64,000 nucleotides of DNA from Dyadobacter frigoris (GCF_005280585.1 NZ_SZVO01000007.1:1-64000), one strand, 5' to 3'. Shown: positions 7,810-17,305, numbered from the stretch's first letter. Numbers and translations are program-made. Notes: generated by a model from the letters alone, not told the origin.

Positions 7810-9477
7810 TTATTGCAACCTTTCCAGCCAAGCCTGAACCGTAGGTCCGGTCATATCAAATAATAATCCAGGCAAAATCCCAAGCAAAACCGAAAGAATA
7901 GCAAGTGGTACTAAAAGTGCTGTTTCGCGAATTGTTAAATCAGTCAGTATAATCGAATTGTCGTCTTTATACCAAAACGAGCCAAAAAACATACGCTGGT
8001 AAGTCCAGAGAAAGTAAGCCGCTGCCAATACAATTCCCAAAGTAGATAGTGCAGGTACCCAGACAGGCAAAGCGCTAGCTTGAAATGCTCCCATTAAGGT
8101 AAATAATTCTCCCACAAAACCTGAAAAACCAGGCAATCCAAGCGAAGCAAAAAATGCAATTCCCGTCAAAACGGTGTAGCGTGGCATAGGACCAATCAAT
8201 CCACGGTAATTATCGATTTTCCGGTCGTGCGTACGGTCATAGATAACGCCTGCCAAAAGGAATAACATTGAAGAAAGTACACCGTGGCTTACCATTTGAT
8301 ATATCGCTCCATTGATACCCTCGGCTGTGAAAGCAGCTATACCAAGTAAAACAAACCCCATGTGGGAAACAGAAGAGTAAGCGATCATCTTTTTCAGATC
8401 ACTTTGTCCCAATGCATTAAATCCACCGTAGACAATGGAGATCATTCCCAAAACTGCCAGCGGAACCATGCTATATTGTGCCTCAACCGGGAAAAATCCA
8501 TCAACGATTCTTATAAAACCATAACCTCCGATTTTCAAAAGAATACCAGCCAAAACCACAGAAATCGGCGTTGGTGCTTCTACGTGCGCATCCGGTAACC
8601 AGGTATGTACAGGAACTACGGGTAATTTTACTGCAAAACCGATAAACAAAAACCAGAAAGCCAGTAAACGAACCGGAATTCCGAGTAAGATAAATTCTGT
8701 TTCAGGACTTAAAATTGAACCTGGAATATAATTTCCGGCATCAGATAAATAGGAGAAACGGAATGTATGAACCAGCTGATCTGCTCCAATTCTACCGTCT
8801 GCAAGCCACTGCTGAATTTGTAAAATAATATCTGTTTGAACCAAATCTTCCGGACCTAAAATCCCTACTGCGCGCGCTGTTTCAATAGGATCGATTACAG
8901 AAAGATATAATCCGATCATCACGATCAGAATTAATAAGGATCCAAAAAACGTATAAACGAAGAATTTAAGTGCTGCATATTCTCTTCTCGGCCCGCCCCA
9001 CAAACCAATGAGAAAGTACATTGGAAGAAGCATAAATTCAAAGAAAAGATAGAAAAGGAAGAAATCCTGAGCCAGAAAACAACCAATTATACTGGCACTT
9101 AGGATAAGATACAAAGCAAAATAGGCTCTCGTTTTCTGGTTGATACTCCACGAACTGATCATCCCGACAAACAGAACAACCACAGCTAATAACACCAAAG
9201 GGAAACTGATTCCATCGACAGCCAAAGCATAATCAATAGAAACTGTTCCCAAAGAACCAATAGGAAGTGTGATCCAATCTACTGTTTCGCTTAATTGAAA
9301 TCCGGTATTTTGGTTATCGAAAAAGAGGAATAGAGAAAGTCCGGTTAATAATTCCAAAAGCAAAACTGACAGCGCAATCAATCGGAAATCACCCGGTCGC
9401 TGAGAAGGCCAGACAGAAACGGCTACGGCTCCGAATAATGGGACGGCTATCAGTAAGGAAAGTATATGATCAATCAT
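7810..9477 (-). CDS. nuoM: NADH-quinone oxidoreductase subunit M (antiporter-like)
   Basis: A 555-residue protein of about 14 transmembrane helices, homologous to Mrp-type antiporters. It forms one proton-translocating module of the complex I membrane arm. The family stretch FFLFYLFFEFMLLPMYFLIG contains the conserved TM5 Glu. PVHTWLPDAHVEAPTPISV and the following ILLKIGGYG carry the conserved Lys of TM7. It lies 59 bp downstream of nuoL in the same direction. Unlike a canonical operon there is no nuoN downstream, and the genes on both sides are unrelated. Length and motifs look intact, so a functional NuoM is likely, with the rest of complex I encoded elsewhere. Confidence 0.92.
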   Translation of the reverse strand: MIDHILSLLIAVPLFGAVAVSVWPSQRPGDFRLIALSVLLLELLTGLSLFLFFDNQNTGFQLSETVDWITLPIGSLGTVSIDYALAVDGISFPLVLLAVVVLFVGMISSWSINQKTRAYFALYLILSASIIGCFLAQDFFLFYLFFEFMLLPMYFLIGLWGGPRREYAALKFFVYTFFGSLLILIVMIGLYLSVIDPIETARAVGILGPEDLVQTDIILQIQQWLADGRIGADQLVHTFRFSYLSDAGNYIPGSILSPETEFILLGIPVRLLAFWFLFIGFAVKLPVVPVHTWLPDAHVEAPTPISVVLAGILLKIGGYGFIRIVDGFFPVEAQYSMVPLAVLGMISIVYGGFNALGQSDLKKMIAYSSVSHMGFVLLGIAAFTAEGINGAIYQMVSHGVLSSMLFLLAGVIYDRTHDRKIDNYRGLIGPMPRYTVLTGIAFFASLGLPGFSGFVGELFTLMGAFQASALPVWVPALSTLGIVLAAAYFLWTYQRMFFGSFWYKDDNSIILTDLTIRETALLVPLAILSVLLGILPGLLFDMTGPTVQAWLERLQ

Positions 9478-9536
9478 TAGTATAAACTAAAACAAAATAT
9501 AGTATAAAGAGCTAACGAGGCTCCTGAATTATTTTC

Positions 9537-11501
9537 TTATAAAATCATTAACCACAAAACCAGAAGAACTACTCCTAATGCGGTCACTAAATAATAGGAT
9601 TGGATTCTTCCGTTTTGTAATCCACGAACTCCTTGCCCGGCCGATTTAATTGTAAAAACGGTCAGCTTAACACCACCGTCAACAATATTTCTATCTCCCC
9701 AACTTAGGACGTGCGCCATGACCACGCTCCATTTTGCAACGCCATCTACAAAAGAATTAACAATTTTAGCTTCAAACTGCATTAATCCGGCTGAAATAAA
9801 AGCAAAGGATTTGATGAAAAAATTCTCCCGTGAAAATTCATTTAATCCGGCCAATTGTTTCAACAAAGGAATTGAATTTTTAGAATTCCCGGCATACATC
9901 GAGAATGGATCTTCTGCCTTGGTTTCTTTGAACGCAAGAAAAATAGATAGCACAGTAACCCCGGTTGCCGCAAAAGGCACCCATAGAATATGTCCGAACT
10001 CCTCCGCTCCTACCAATTCTAAAAACCAGCCATACGATGCGTCGAAAGGATTCCATGAAAACCAGATAAAAACAGAAAGCGCAGCCAACAAAGCCATAGG
10101 CCCCCACATGGTTACAGGAGATTCGTGTGGGTGAACGGATTTGAAAATCTGGTATCTTTTTTCACCTAAAAAGATCAGCCAAACCTGACGTGTCATATAA
10201 TAAGCAGTAACCCCGGCAGAAACCATAATGATGACTGGGAAGAAATAAGCCCAGGCTCCATGTTTTTCAGCCCAGAAAAACGCTTCTACAATGATTGCAT
10301 CTTTTGACAAAAAACCAGAGAAAAATGGAAGTCCGGCCAGGGCAGATGAACAGATTACAAAACAGATAAACGTGATCGGTAAATATTTCCTGAGCCCGCC
10401 CATGGTCCGCATATCCTGCGGATCAAAAGTTTCGTCGTCTTCCGAAGGTGTTACCGCGTGAATAACGGAGCCGGCAGATAGGAATAACCCGGCTTTGAAA
10501 AATGCGTGTGTGGCCAAATGAAAAAGTGCAGTCCGCCAGCTACCAAGTCCGACGGCGATAACCATCAAACCCAATTGAGACATGGTCGAATAAGCCAGTA
10601 CTCTTTTAATATCCCAAACCTGCGTCGCTTTTACAGCCCCTATCACCATGGTAATGGTTCCGATACAAGCGATGACAATTTGTGCTTCCGGTGTCAATAA
10701 AAAAGAAATTCTCGCCAGCAAAAATATTCCGGCTGCAACCATCGTCGCGGCGTGGATTAATGCTGAAACAGGCGTTGGCCCTTCCATGGCATCTGGCAAC
10801 CAGCCTGATAATGGAAACTGTGCCGACTTTCCCATACAACCTCCGAAAAGGCATAAACCGATTCCTGTCAAGATTCCAGGTTCCAATGATTGGATGGAAG
10901 TGGCAAGCATCTCAAAGTCGGTAGAACCAATATAGTAAAACAGCATTAAAATTCCGGTCAGGAATGCCGCGTCACCGATTCTGTTCAAAACAAAAGCTTT
11001 CTGAGCGGCCCAAACTGCACGTGGTTTGAAATACCAGAAACCAATTAACAAATAAGATGAAAGACCTACCAGTTCCCAGAAAATGTACATCACCAAAAGG
11101 TTTCCGGCAAGCACAATTCCAACCATTGAAAAAAGGAAAAGCTGTATAAAGGCAAAATAACGGTGAAGATTCTGGTCGCCATGTAAGTAAGACATGGAGT
11201 AAATTTGAACCAGAAAAGCTACAAAATGAACGATGATCAGCATGATCAGTGTCAGTTCATCGAAGCGAAAAGAGAGTTCTATGTTGGTTTGCCCGATAAG
11301 AGCCCAATTCATTTTAACGGTATGAAGGGTTTCAATATCAGCGAAATAAATACTTGTCGCCAAGCCAATTGCCGTAATAAAAGCCCCAATCCAACCTGCC
11401 GGTTTATTCAGATTTTTTCCGCCAAGCCACAAAACAAAAAATGCCAGAATCGGTAAACCCAGAAGTAAGGACGCAGATATGGTATAAGCAGTTTCTGACA
11501 T
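9537..11501 (-). CDS. nuoL: NADH-quinone oxidoreductase subunit L
   Basis: A 654-residue, roughly 16-TM protein, the distal proton-pumping subunit of complex I. The antiporter core shows the family segments FWELVGLSSYLLIGFWY and LPDAMEGPTPVSALIHAATM. The C-terminal 120 residues continue past the antiporter core as an amphipathic stretch ending in QNGRIQSYY plus a last hydrophobic helix. This matches the lateral helix HL and TM16 of true NuoL rather than MrpA, NdhF-like DabB or HyfB proteins. It is the first gene of a nuoL-nuoM pair; upstream is an unrelated serine hydrolase. ATG at 11501 gives the normal MSETAYTISASLL N-terminus. Confidence 0.92.
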   Translation of the reverse strand: MSETAYTISASLLLGLPILAFFVLWLGGKNLNKPAGWIGAFITAIGLATSIYFADIETLHTVKMNWALIGQTNIELSFRFDELTLIMLIIVHFVAFLVQIYSMSYLHGDQNLHRYFAFIQLFLFSMVGIVLAGNLLVMYIFWELVGLSSYLLIGFWYFKPRAVWAAQKAFVLNRIGDAAFLTGILMLFYYIGSTDFEMLATSIQSLEPGILTGIGLCLFGGCMGKSAQFPLSGWLPDAMEGPTPVSALIHAATMVAAGIFLLARISFLLTPEAQIVIACIGTITMVIGAVKATQVWDIKRVLAYSTMSQLGLMVIAVGLGSWRTALFHLATHAFFKAGLFLSAGSVIHAVTPSEDDETFDPQDMRTMGGLRKYLPITFICFVICSSALAGLPFFSGFLSKDAIIVEAFFWAEKHGAWAYFFPVIIMVSAGVTAYYMTRQVWLIFLGEKRYQIFKSVHPHESPVTMWGPMALLAALSVFIWFSWNPFDASYGWFLELVGAEEFGHILWVPFAATGVTVLSIFLAFKETKAEDPFSMYAGNSKNSIPLLKQLAGLNEFSRENFFIKSFAFISAGLMQFEAKIVNSFVDGVAKWSVVMAHVLSWGDRNIVDGGVKLTVFTIKSAGQGVRGLQNGRIQSYYLVTALGVVLLVLWLMIL

Positions 11502-11562
11502 TGAGGTGAGTATTCGTTAAGTCCGGCAAATATCCTGAATTAGTCGCCGATTTCAAACTAAG

Positions 11563-12783
11563 CTAAAGGTCTTTCTCAATATCTTCCAGCTTTTCACTTT
11601 CGCTGCCGTGCAGCACCGTTAATAACTCTTTGATATCGTAAATATTTTTATTGTATGAATTTCCTAAAATGATAATGACAGCCTCATCTTCCGGACAAAT
11701 CCAGAACATCGAATTATATCCTTTCCACCAGCCGCCATGATAAATAAATCTTGTGGAATGATCCGGTTTTACGTGCATCCGGAATCCGTAGCCGTAATTT
11801 CTGATTCCGTCACGCTCAAAACTTCTTGGTGTCCAGGCTTCTGTTAAAAGTTTTTTATTGATCAATAAACCGGATGTTAAACCGGCATAAAAACGATAAA
11901 TATCCCCTGTCGTGGAATATAAACCTTTATCTCCGACAACATCATCATAGTAATCTTTTGCCAGCATCCGTCCGTATTGATGCCCAACGGTGCGGTACAT
12001 CATAGCATTTCTTGAAGTATCTGTTACCAAAACGGTATTATTCATTCCAAGCGGTGTAAAAATCTCGTTATGAACGAAATTATCAAAAGACCCACCACTC
12101 ACTTTTTCAACGATCGCTGCTAAAACGCAATAATTTGTATTGCAATAATTGAAAGAACGGCCCGGCCGATTGTACGGCTGCGGTGTTGGAACTACCTTGG
12201 CATACCAGTCCATCACCGTCATATTGGTTGGAAACTTTTTGCCGTGACGAACGCTATCCGGAAAGGAATAAATATAATTTGGCAAACCGCTTCTGTGACT
12301 TAGCAGCATATCCACTTTCACTCCATGGTATGGAAAATCAGGAAAAAACCTTTGTATAGTATCTTCCAGACTTACCTTTCCTTCCTGAATCAGTTTCAGA
12401 ATCGCAACTGCCGTAAATGGTTTTGACAAGGAAGCCAGTTGAAATTTGGAATGGCTTTGCAGCGAATCTTTATCTCTCAAATGCGCGTAACCAAAAGAAT
12501 TCTGGTACAGGATTTGTCCTTTCTGAACGATCAGTACGTTGCCATTGAAACCGGCATTCCTTTTCCTCCTAAAAATATCTTGAATTTGTTCTATTTTCGC
12601 CAAGGTTTTCGCGTCCGGATCCTTGACCTCAACGGGGTCTAAATTGGGATTTGACTTTGCATTTCTTTTGAAATTCACCAGATCGTGAGACCTGCTATTC
12701 CTCACCCATCCCCAGGAAAGCACTATTACTAATACGGCAAATAACGCCGCCCACCACACTTTCGGCTGCACTTTTTTCAACAT
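11563..12783 (-). CDS. Membrane-anchored serine hydrolase (beta-lactamase/PBP4* family)
   Basis: A 406-residue protein with one N-terminal transmembrane segment (about 10-26) and a periplasmic beta-lactamase-related domain. Catalytic motifs are visible: SxxK as SLSK (118-121), YxN as YCN (213-215), and the third motif as HGG in IYHGGWWKG near residue 350. The pattern is that of class C beta-lactamase-like esterases and D-aminopeptidases (Pfam Beta-lactamase). Most such proteins in Bacteroidota are not resistance enzymes, and no AmpC-specific feature is evident. It is the second protein of this fold in the window, after the C-terminal half of the GH3 fusion. Single gene, 61 bp upstream of nuoL. 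Confidence 0.85.
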   Translation of the reverse strand: MLKKVQPKVWWAALFAVLVIVLSWGWVRNSRSHDLVNFKRNAKSNPNLDPVEVKDPDAKTLAKIEQIQDIFRRKRNAGFNGNVLIVQKGQILYQNSFGYAHLRDKDSLQSHSKFQLASLSKPFTAVAILKLIQEGKVSLEDTIQRFFPDFPYHGVKVDMLLSHRSGLPNYIYSFPDSVRHGKKFPTNMTVMDWYAKVVPTPQPYNRPGRSFNYCNTNYCVLAAIVEKVSGGSFDNFVHNEIFTPLGMNNTVLVTDTSRNAMMYRTVGHQYGRMLAKDYYDDVVGDKGLYSTTGDIYRFYAGLTSGLLINKKLLTEAWTPRSFERDGIRNYGYGFRMHVKPDHSTRFIYHGGWWKGYNSMFWICPEDEAVIIILGNSYNKNIYDIKELLTVLHGSESEKLEDIEKDL

Positions 12784-13039
12784 AGGCTTTCGGCCATTAA
12801 GTTTTTTAAACGTTAAACACTAACGATAAACGGTCAGCATTTTCTATATTTTATCTAATCTATTTCAATATGATAGCAACCCGGTTATACGTTATCTTCG
12901 TATTACATTACAAACTCAAACATGTACAAATTAAAATTTTCCGACCTCACAAAGATATATATTAGAAAGTAAAGAACCTGACTCCGATTTAGATTGATTC
13001 CAAAATAAGTTAGCACCACAGACAAACCCGGCAAAATAG

Positions 13040-13762
13040 ATGACAACTCCATTAGAACAAAAATCAACAATTCAGGAAATCCAGACTCGTTTTGATAATG
13101 ACGTTGAGCGTTTCAGTAAACTTGAAACCGGTCAGCAGGCAACCATTGACGCGCCTTTAGTTTTGGATCTGGTTGCAGAAACAGCCGCTTTGCATTTAAA
13201 ACCAAATGATACAATTCTTGATATTGGCTGCGGTGCCGGAAATTTCACATTAAGAGTTTTGCAGGAAGTTCATCCCTTAGCGTGTCACTTGGTAGATCTT
13301 AGCCAACCGATGTTAACAAGAGCCAGCGAGCGCATTGAAGCTTCCGGTGCGGACTATGTCCAAACCTATCAATCTGACCTGCGTGATCTGGATTTTGAAG
13401 AAAATTCTTTTGATTGTATTCTTGCGGGAGCCGTTTTGCATCACCTTCGCGACGATGAAGACTGGCAGGAAACCTTTGAAAAATTATATATCTGGCTAAA
13501 ACCGGGAGGAAGAATTTATGTTTCCGATCTTGTTTCCTTTGATGAACCGGGCGTTAATAAACTGATGTGGAAACGCTACGGCCACTATCTGGAATCGCTT
13601 GGCGGTGCAGAATATAGAGAAAAAGTCTTCGCTTATATTGATAAGGAAGACTCTCCGCGTTCTTTGCCGTTTCAGCTTGGTTTGCTGCGTTATTCCGGCT
13701 TTTCTCATTATGATATTCTTCACCGCAACAGCGTTTTTGCCTGCTATTACGGTGAAAAATAG
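13040..13762 (+). CDS. Class I SAM-dependent methyltransferase
   Basis: A 240-residue Rossmann-fold methyltransferase. Motif I is LDIGCGAGN (60-68), the acidic end of beta-2 is in HLVDLSQPML, and motif IV region is FDCILAGAVLHHL. The C-terminal REKVFAYIDKEDSPRSLPF recalls CmoA/YrrT-like enzymes, but a tRNA role cannot be claimed from this alone. It is cytoplasmic with no membrane segment. It converges on asnS, and the two share a bidirectional terminator beginning 5 bp after its stop. Confidence 0.8.
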   Translation: MTTPLEQKSTIQEIQTRFDNDVERFSKLETGQQATIDAPLVLDLVAETAALHLKPNDTILDIGCGAGNFTLRVLQEVHPLACHLVDLSQPMLTRASERIEASGADYVQTYQSDLRDLDFEENSFDCILAGAVLHHLRDDEDWQETFEKLYIWLKPGGRIYVSDLVSFDEPGVNKLMWKRYGHYLESLGGAEYREKVFAYIDKEDSPRSLPFQLGLLRYSGFSHYDILHRNSVFACYYGEK

Positions 13763-13766
13763 TTTC

Positions 13767-13797
13767 AAAAAGCGCTGATTAAAACTCAGCGCTTTTT
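13767..13797. terminator. Bidirectional terminator overlapping the asnS 3' end
   Basis: Perfect 12-bp arms AAAAAGCGCTGA (13767-13778) and TCAGCGCTTTTT (13786-13797) with a 7-nt loop, giving U-runs on both strands. The right arm and loop lie inside the last codons of asnS, whose stop is 13779-13781. Confidence 0.85.
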
Positions 13798-15215
13798 GGA
13801 TATCTTGGGAAAGGAATCACATCACGGATGTTGCCCATTCCGGTTACAAACAATACCAGACGCTCAAAACCCAGACCAAAACCAGAGTGAGGAGCCGTAC
13901 CGAATTTACGCGTTTCCAGATACCACCAGATTGTTTCCGGATCGATACCTACCTCGTGCACACGTTCCAGTAATTTCTCGTAGTTATCTTCACGCTGGCT
14001 TCCACCAATAATCTCGCCGATTCCAGGGAAAAGAACATCCATTGCACGAACCGTTTTTCCATCGTCATCCAGTTTCATATAAAATGATTTGATCTCACGT
14101 GGATAGTTGGTCAGGATAACCGGTTTTTTGAAATGTTTTTCAACCAGATAACGCTCATGTTCGCTGGATAAATCAATTCCCCAACCCACAGGATACTGGA
14201 ATTTCTTTTCTTTATGCGGTTTCGATTTCAAAAGAATATCGATCGCTTCTGTATAAGTCAGACGTTCAAAAGCATTTTCAACAACAAAATTCAGTTTTTC
14301 CAAAAGTGGAATTGAACGTTCATTCTGTGGTTTGTTTTTATCTTCTTCTGCCAAACGGTTTTCAAGGAATGCAAGATCATCTTTGCAGTTTTCAAGCGCA
14401 TATGAGATAACGGTCTTGATGAAATCCTCAGCAAGATCCATGTTATCTTCCAGTTCGAAGAAAGCCATTTCAGGCTCGATCATCCAGAACTCAGCCAAAT
14501 GGCGGGTTGTGTTTGAATTCTCAGCACGGAAAGTTGGCCCGAAAGTATATATTTTAGAAAGCGCCATAGCACCCAACTCGCCTTCCAATTGTCCGGAAAC
14601 TGTCAGGTTTGCTTCTCTTCCAAAAAAGTCTTCTTTGAAGTTAATCGCTCCTTCGTCCGTTCTTGGCAATTTGTCCAGATCCAGCGTTGTAACGCGGAAC
14701 ATCTCACCGGCACCTTCTGCATCCGAAGCAGTAATGATCGGCGTATGAAGATAGAAAAAACCTCTGTCGTTATAATATTTATGAACAGCAAAAGCCAGGG
14801 CGTGGCGAATACGAAGAATCGCGCTGAAAGTATTCGTACGAGGGCGCAAATGCGCTATTTCACGTAAAAATTCCAGTGAATGTCTTTTTGGCTGTAAAGG
14901 ATAAGAATCCGGATCTGCGGTTCCATAAACAAACAAATCGTCAATTTTCACTTCCACGACTTGTCCTGAACCTTGGGATGCTACAAGCTGGCCCGTTATT
15001 TTTAGACAAGAACCAGTGGTAACCGAAAGCAAAAGTTCAGCAGAGAATTGTCCCGGAGCGGCAACCGCCTGAATATTATGAATCGTTGATCCGTCGTTAA
15101 CCGCAATGAAAATCGCGTTTTTACTTTCACGTTTCGTACGTACCCAACCTTTCAGGGTAACGGATTGTGCATCCGGAGTTTGTTGTAATAATTCTTTGAT
15201 CTGCAAAGGTCCCAT
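13779..15215 (-). CDS. asnS: Asparaginyl-tRNA synthetase
   Basis: A 478-residue class IIb synthetase that charges tRNA-Asn. The N-terminal OB-fold (about 15-110, [26 protein letters not shown]) binds the anticodon. The catalytic domain shows class II motif 2 in [22 protein letters not shown] and motif 3 at 445-454 ([10 protein letters not shown]). [15 protein letters not shown] is the usual AsnRS ending and separates it from AspRS. Length is normal. It is divergent from the membrane protein gene at 15390; a TAATTTTG -7 element lies at 15278-15285. The C-terminal codons double as part of a terminator stem. Confidence 0.96.
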   Translation of the reverse strand: MGPLQIKELLQQTPDAQSVTLKGWVRTKRESKNAIFIAVNDGSTIHNIQAVAAPGQFSAELLLSVTTGSCLKITGQLVASQGSGQVVEVKIDDLFVYGTADPDSYPLQPKRHSLEFLREIAHLRPRTNTFSAILRIRHALAFAVHKYYNDRGFFYLHTPIITASDAEGAGEMFRVTTLDLDKLPRTDEGAINFKEDFFGREANLTVSGQLEGELGAMALSKIYTFGPTFRAENSNTTRHLAEFWMIEPEMAFFELEDNMDLAEDFIKTVISYALENCKDDLAFLENRLAEEDKNKPQNERSIPLLEKLNFVVENAFERLTYTEAIDILLKSKPHKEKKFQYPVGWGIDLSSEHERYLVEKHFKKPVILTNYPREIKSFYMKLDDDGKTVRAMDVLFPGIGEIIGGSQREDNYEKLLERVHEVGIDPETIWWYLETRKFGTAPHSGFGLGFERLVLFVTGMGNIRDVIPFPRYPKSAEF

Positions 15216-15277
15216 CTTAATATAAATTCAATCCTTATATAAAACTCAACTGTAAACTTTCAATTTTTTATGAGGCG

Positions 15278-15285
15278 CAAAATTA
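15278..15285 (-). promoter_or_regulatory. Candidate -7 element for asnS
   Basis: The minus strand reads TAATTTTG, an exact match to the Bacteroidota -7 consensus TAnnTTTG, 63 bp upstream of the asnS start. No clear -33 TTG is seen at the expected distance. Confidence 0.4.
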
Positions 15286-15345
15286 CAAAATACCCTACGA
15301 AAACCTATTCTAAAAGGCCAACTTACTTTTATGTTCAAAAAGGTC

Positions 15346-15376
15346 ATTGCCCGAACTGGTTTATGACTTAATTTTG
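15346..15376 (+). promoter_or_regulatory. Bacteroidota-type promoter for the 15390 gene
   Basis: ATTG at 15346-15349, a 19-bp spacer, then TAATTTTG at 15369-15376 fits the TTTG-N19-TAnnTTTG consensus. The predicted start of transcription is only a few bases before the ATG at 15390, so the leader would be very short. Confidence 0.65.
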
Positions 15377-15389
15377 TTCCTTCGAAACT

Positions 15390-16049
15390 ATGACTAACGC
15401 ATATCCAATTTTGAATACCCGTATCGCCACATATTTATCCGTAGTATTTCACCCTCTGATCATTACTACGTATCTTTTTGCAGTCCTTTTCCTGATCACA
15501 CCTGAACTTGCAGGCGTTAGTGCGCTGGAACTTCCGGGGCTGGGCAGTCTTTTACTTTTGATATTTTTAAACACTTTTGTAGCACCTACAATCGTCATAT
15601 ATTATTTCTTCCGTTTGGGAATCGTCAGCACTTTGCACGTAGATTCTTTGCGCGAAAGACGCCTGCCTTACCTGGCAACCGGGATTATTTACGCCATCGC
15701 GACTTATTTATTCGGATGGAAATTGCAGCCTATTGCAGAATTGGCACCTCAGATTTCCATTCTTTTAGGAAGTGTTACAGTTTCTTTAATTATCGTGGCG
15801 TTTGTCAGCTTGTCCTGGAAAATAAGTGCACATGCTACCGGAATGGGCGGAGCTATCGGCATTCTTTCCGGTTTGATTATCCGTTTTGAAGAACATTTAT
15901 TATTAACTCCGCTGCTTATCGTAGTATTGATCAGCGGCATTTTATTAAGCGCCAGACTTTATTTAAATGCGCACACGCCGGCACAAATTATAGCAGGGCT
16001 CGCCTGCGGACTAACGGTGAGCAGCGCAACGATTTATTTTTTGTTTTAA
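15390..16049 (+). CDS. PAP2-like integral membrane protein
   Basis: A 219-residue protein with about six to seven transmembrane helices. The C-terminal half contains KISAHATGMGG and, 40 or so residues later, ARLYLNAHTPAQIIAG. These look like the two conserved His-containing segments of PAP2/LPP-type phosphatases, though the classic KX6RP motif is not seen. Bacteroidota homologues are usually left as hypothetical or called PAP2-like. A lipid-phosphate phosphatase role is possible but unproven. It has its own promoter and is divergent from asnS. Confidence 0.55.
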   Translation: MTNAYPILNTRIATYLSVVFHPLIITTYLFAVLFLITPELAGVSALELPGLGSLLLLIFLNTFVAPTIVIYYFFRLGIVSTLHVDSLRERRLPYLATGIIYAIATYLFGWKLQPIAELAPQISILLGSVTVSLIIVAFVSLSWKISAHATGMGGAIGILSGLIIRFEEHLLLTPLLIVVLISGILLSARLYLNAHTPAQIIAGLACGLTVSSATIYFLF

Positions 16050-16130
16050 AATGAATAAGAATGTTAAGGCTGAATCTTTGGATTATTTTAACAAACATGA
16101 ATTTAAGGTAAACCATTGGTAAATTATTTC

Positions 16131-16286
16131 ACCCTTTCAGGGTTTGATTGAGTCATTTCACATCATTTTCTATAATAATATCATCCTTTCAGGATTGTCA
16201 TTTTGCGAATAGGTTTCAGTAAGTCCGAAGGGCTGTTATTATTATAGAAAAAATATGTCGTTGTTGTTTATTAACCACGAAGTGGT
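16131..16286. repeat. Dyad-symmetric intergenic element with four mini-hairpins
   Basis: In the 307-bp gap between two plus-strand genes, four 5-bp-stem/3-nt-loop hairpins lie at 16131-16143 and 16183-16195 (loop TTC), and at 16222-16234 and 16274-16286 (loop GAA). Two 14-nt arms lie at 16166-16179 (TTTTCTATAATAAT) and 16238-16251 (its exact reverse complement). Every pair is centred on the same point, 16208.5. No coding frame is supported. The same architecture recurs at 49971-50805. Confidence 0.8.
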
Positions 16287-16356
16287 GACATGTACTTTTT
16301 CTAAAAACGAACTGGCTTCAACTATATTAAGCTTCTGATTAATATTATCCTAAACT

Positions 16357-17142
16357 ATGGGCATTTACCAAAATCTTCTTTTCAATAACAGCGAAGGTGT
16401 TCTCAGAATCAGCCTGAACAGACCGGCAGTTCACAATGCCTTAACACTCGATTTAATCAGGGAAATTACGGACGCAATTCAGGAAGCCGGAGATGATTCT
16501 TCTGTCCGGGTAATTGTTTTAACCGGTGAAGGTGAAAAAGCATTTTGCTCCGGAGCCGATTTAAAAGCAGCCATGGAATCCGGAAAAAGTGCAGGAGAAA
16601 TGCTTCGCGATGGATATAATCCGATGATCGAAGCCATAAGAAATATTCCAAAACCGGTTATTTGCAGATTGAATGGATTGGCGGTAGGCGCTGGCTGTTC
16701 ACTTGCATTGGCTTGCGATTTGATCATTGCCAGTGAAGATTCTTATCTAAGTCAAATGTTTGTGCAAATTGGTTTGATGCCGGATGCAGGTGCTTCTTTC
16801 TTTTTGCCACGATTATTGGGTATGGCAAGGGCATTTGAATTAGCCTCAACCGGACAAAAAGTTTACGCGCCGGAAGCCGTTCAAATCGGATTAATTAACA
16901 AATCAGTCCCGAAAGAAAACCTGGATGCAGCAGTTGAAGAAGCTGTTTTTTATTACCGCCACGCTCCTACCAAAGCCATTGGAGCGATCAAAAAAGTTTT
17001 CAATCAATCTTTTGAATCCAATCTTAGTGAAATATTAAATCTTGAAATGGAAAATCAGGATTTGTTGCACAAAACGCAGGATGCCGCCGAGGGAATTTCA
17101 TCTTTTTTACAAAAGAAAAAACCTGATTATCAGGGCAAGTAA
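16357..17142 (+). CDS. Enoyl-CoA hydratase/isomerase family protein (PaaG-like)
   Basis: A 261-residue crotonase-fold enzyme acting on acyl-CoA thioesters. Oxyanion-hole segments are CSGADL (64-69) and GLAVGAG (107-113). In the active-site loop GLMPDAGASFFLPR, Asp143 sits where hydratases have a Gly/Glu pair. That Asp is typical of isomerase-type members such as PaaG (oxepin-CoA forming). The neighbours are not phenylacetate genes, so pathway assignment stays open between fatty-acid oxidation and aromatic degradation. Cytoplasmic and complete. No strong promoter was found upstream; the dyad element lies in its leader region. Confidence 0.85.
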   Translation: MGIYQNLLFNNSEGVLRISLNRPAVHNALTLDLIREITDAIQEAGDDSSVRVIVLTGEGEKAFCSGADLKAAMESGKSAGEMLRDGYNPMIEAIRNIPKPVICRLNGLAVGAGCSLALACDLIIASEDSYLSQMFVQIGLMPDAGASFFLPRLLGMARAFELASTGQKVYAPEAVQIGLINKSVPKENLDAAVEEAVFYYRHAPTKAIGAIKKVFNQSFESNLSEILNLEMENQDLLHKTQDAAEGISSFLQKKKPDYQGK

Positions 17143-17181
17143 AAAAATAACGAAAAAATTTAAAATTATTTTTCTCCAATA

Positions 17182-17213
17182 TTTGCATAATAAAAAAGCA
17201 AACTCTATCTTTG
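17182..17213 (+). promoter_or_regulatory. Promoter of tRNA-Arg
   Basis: TTTG at 17182-17185, a 20-bp spacer and TATCTTTG at 17206-17213 match the Bacteroidota sigma-A consensus, 18 bp before the tRNA 5' end. Confidence 0.75.
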
Positions 17214-17231
17214 CAGTCCAATTCAAGGAAT

Positions 17232-17305
17232 GGATTTGTAGCTCAATTGGATAGAGCACCTCACTACGGATGAGGAGGTTTGGGGTTCGAATCCCTACAA
17301 GTCCA
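17232..17305 (+). tRNA. tRNA-Arg (ACG)
   Basis: Cloverleaf with acceptor GGATTTG / CAAGTCC, D-arm GTAGCTCAATTGGATAGAGC, anticodon stem CCTCA/TGAGG around loop CTACGGA (anticodon ACG), and T-loop GGTTCGAATCC. Discriminator A; CCA is not encoded. Anticodon ACG is normally modified to ICG and reads CGN codons. Confidence 0.97.

Noticed and set aside
11563-12783. AmpC-type beta-lactamase resistance gene
   Set aside because: The SxxK/YxN/HxG motifs fit the wide serine hydrolase family; membrane anchor and sequence do not indicate a resistance enzyme.
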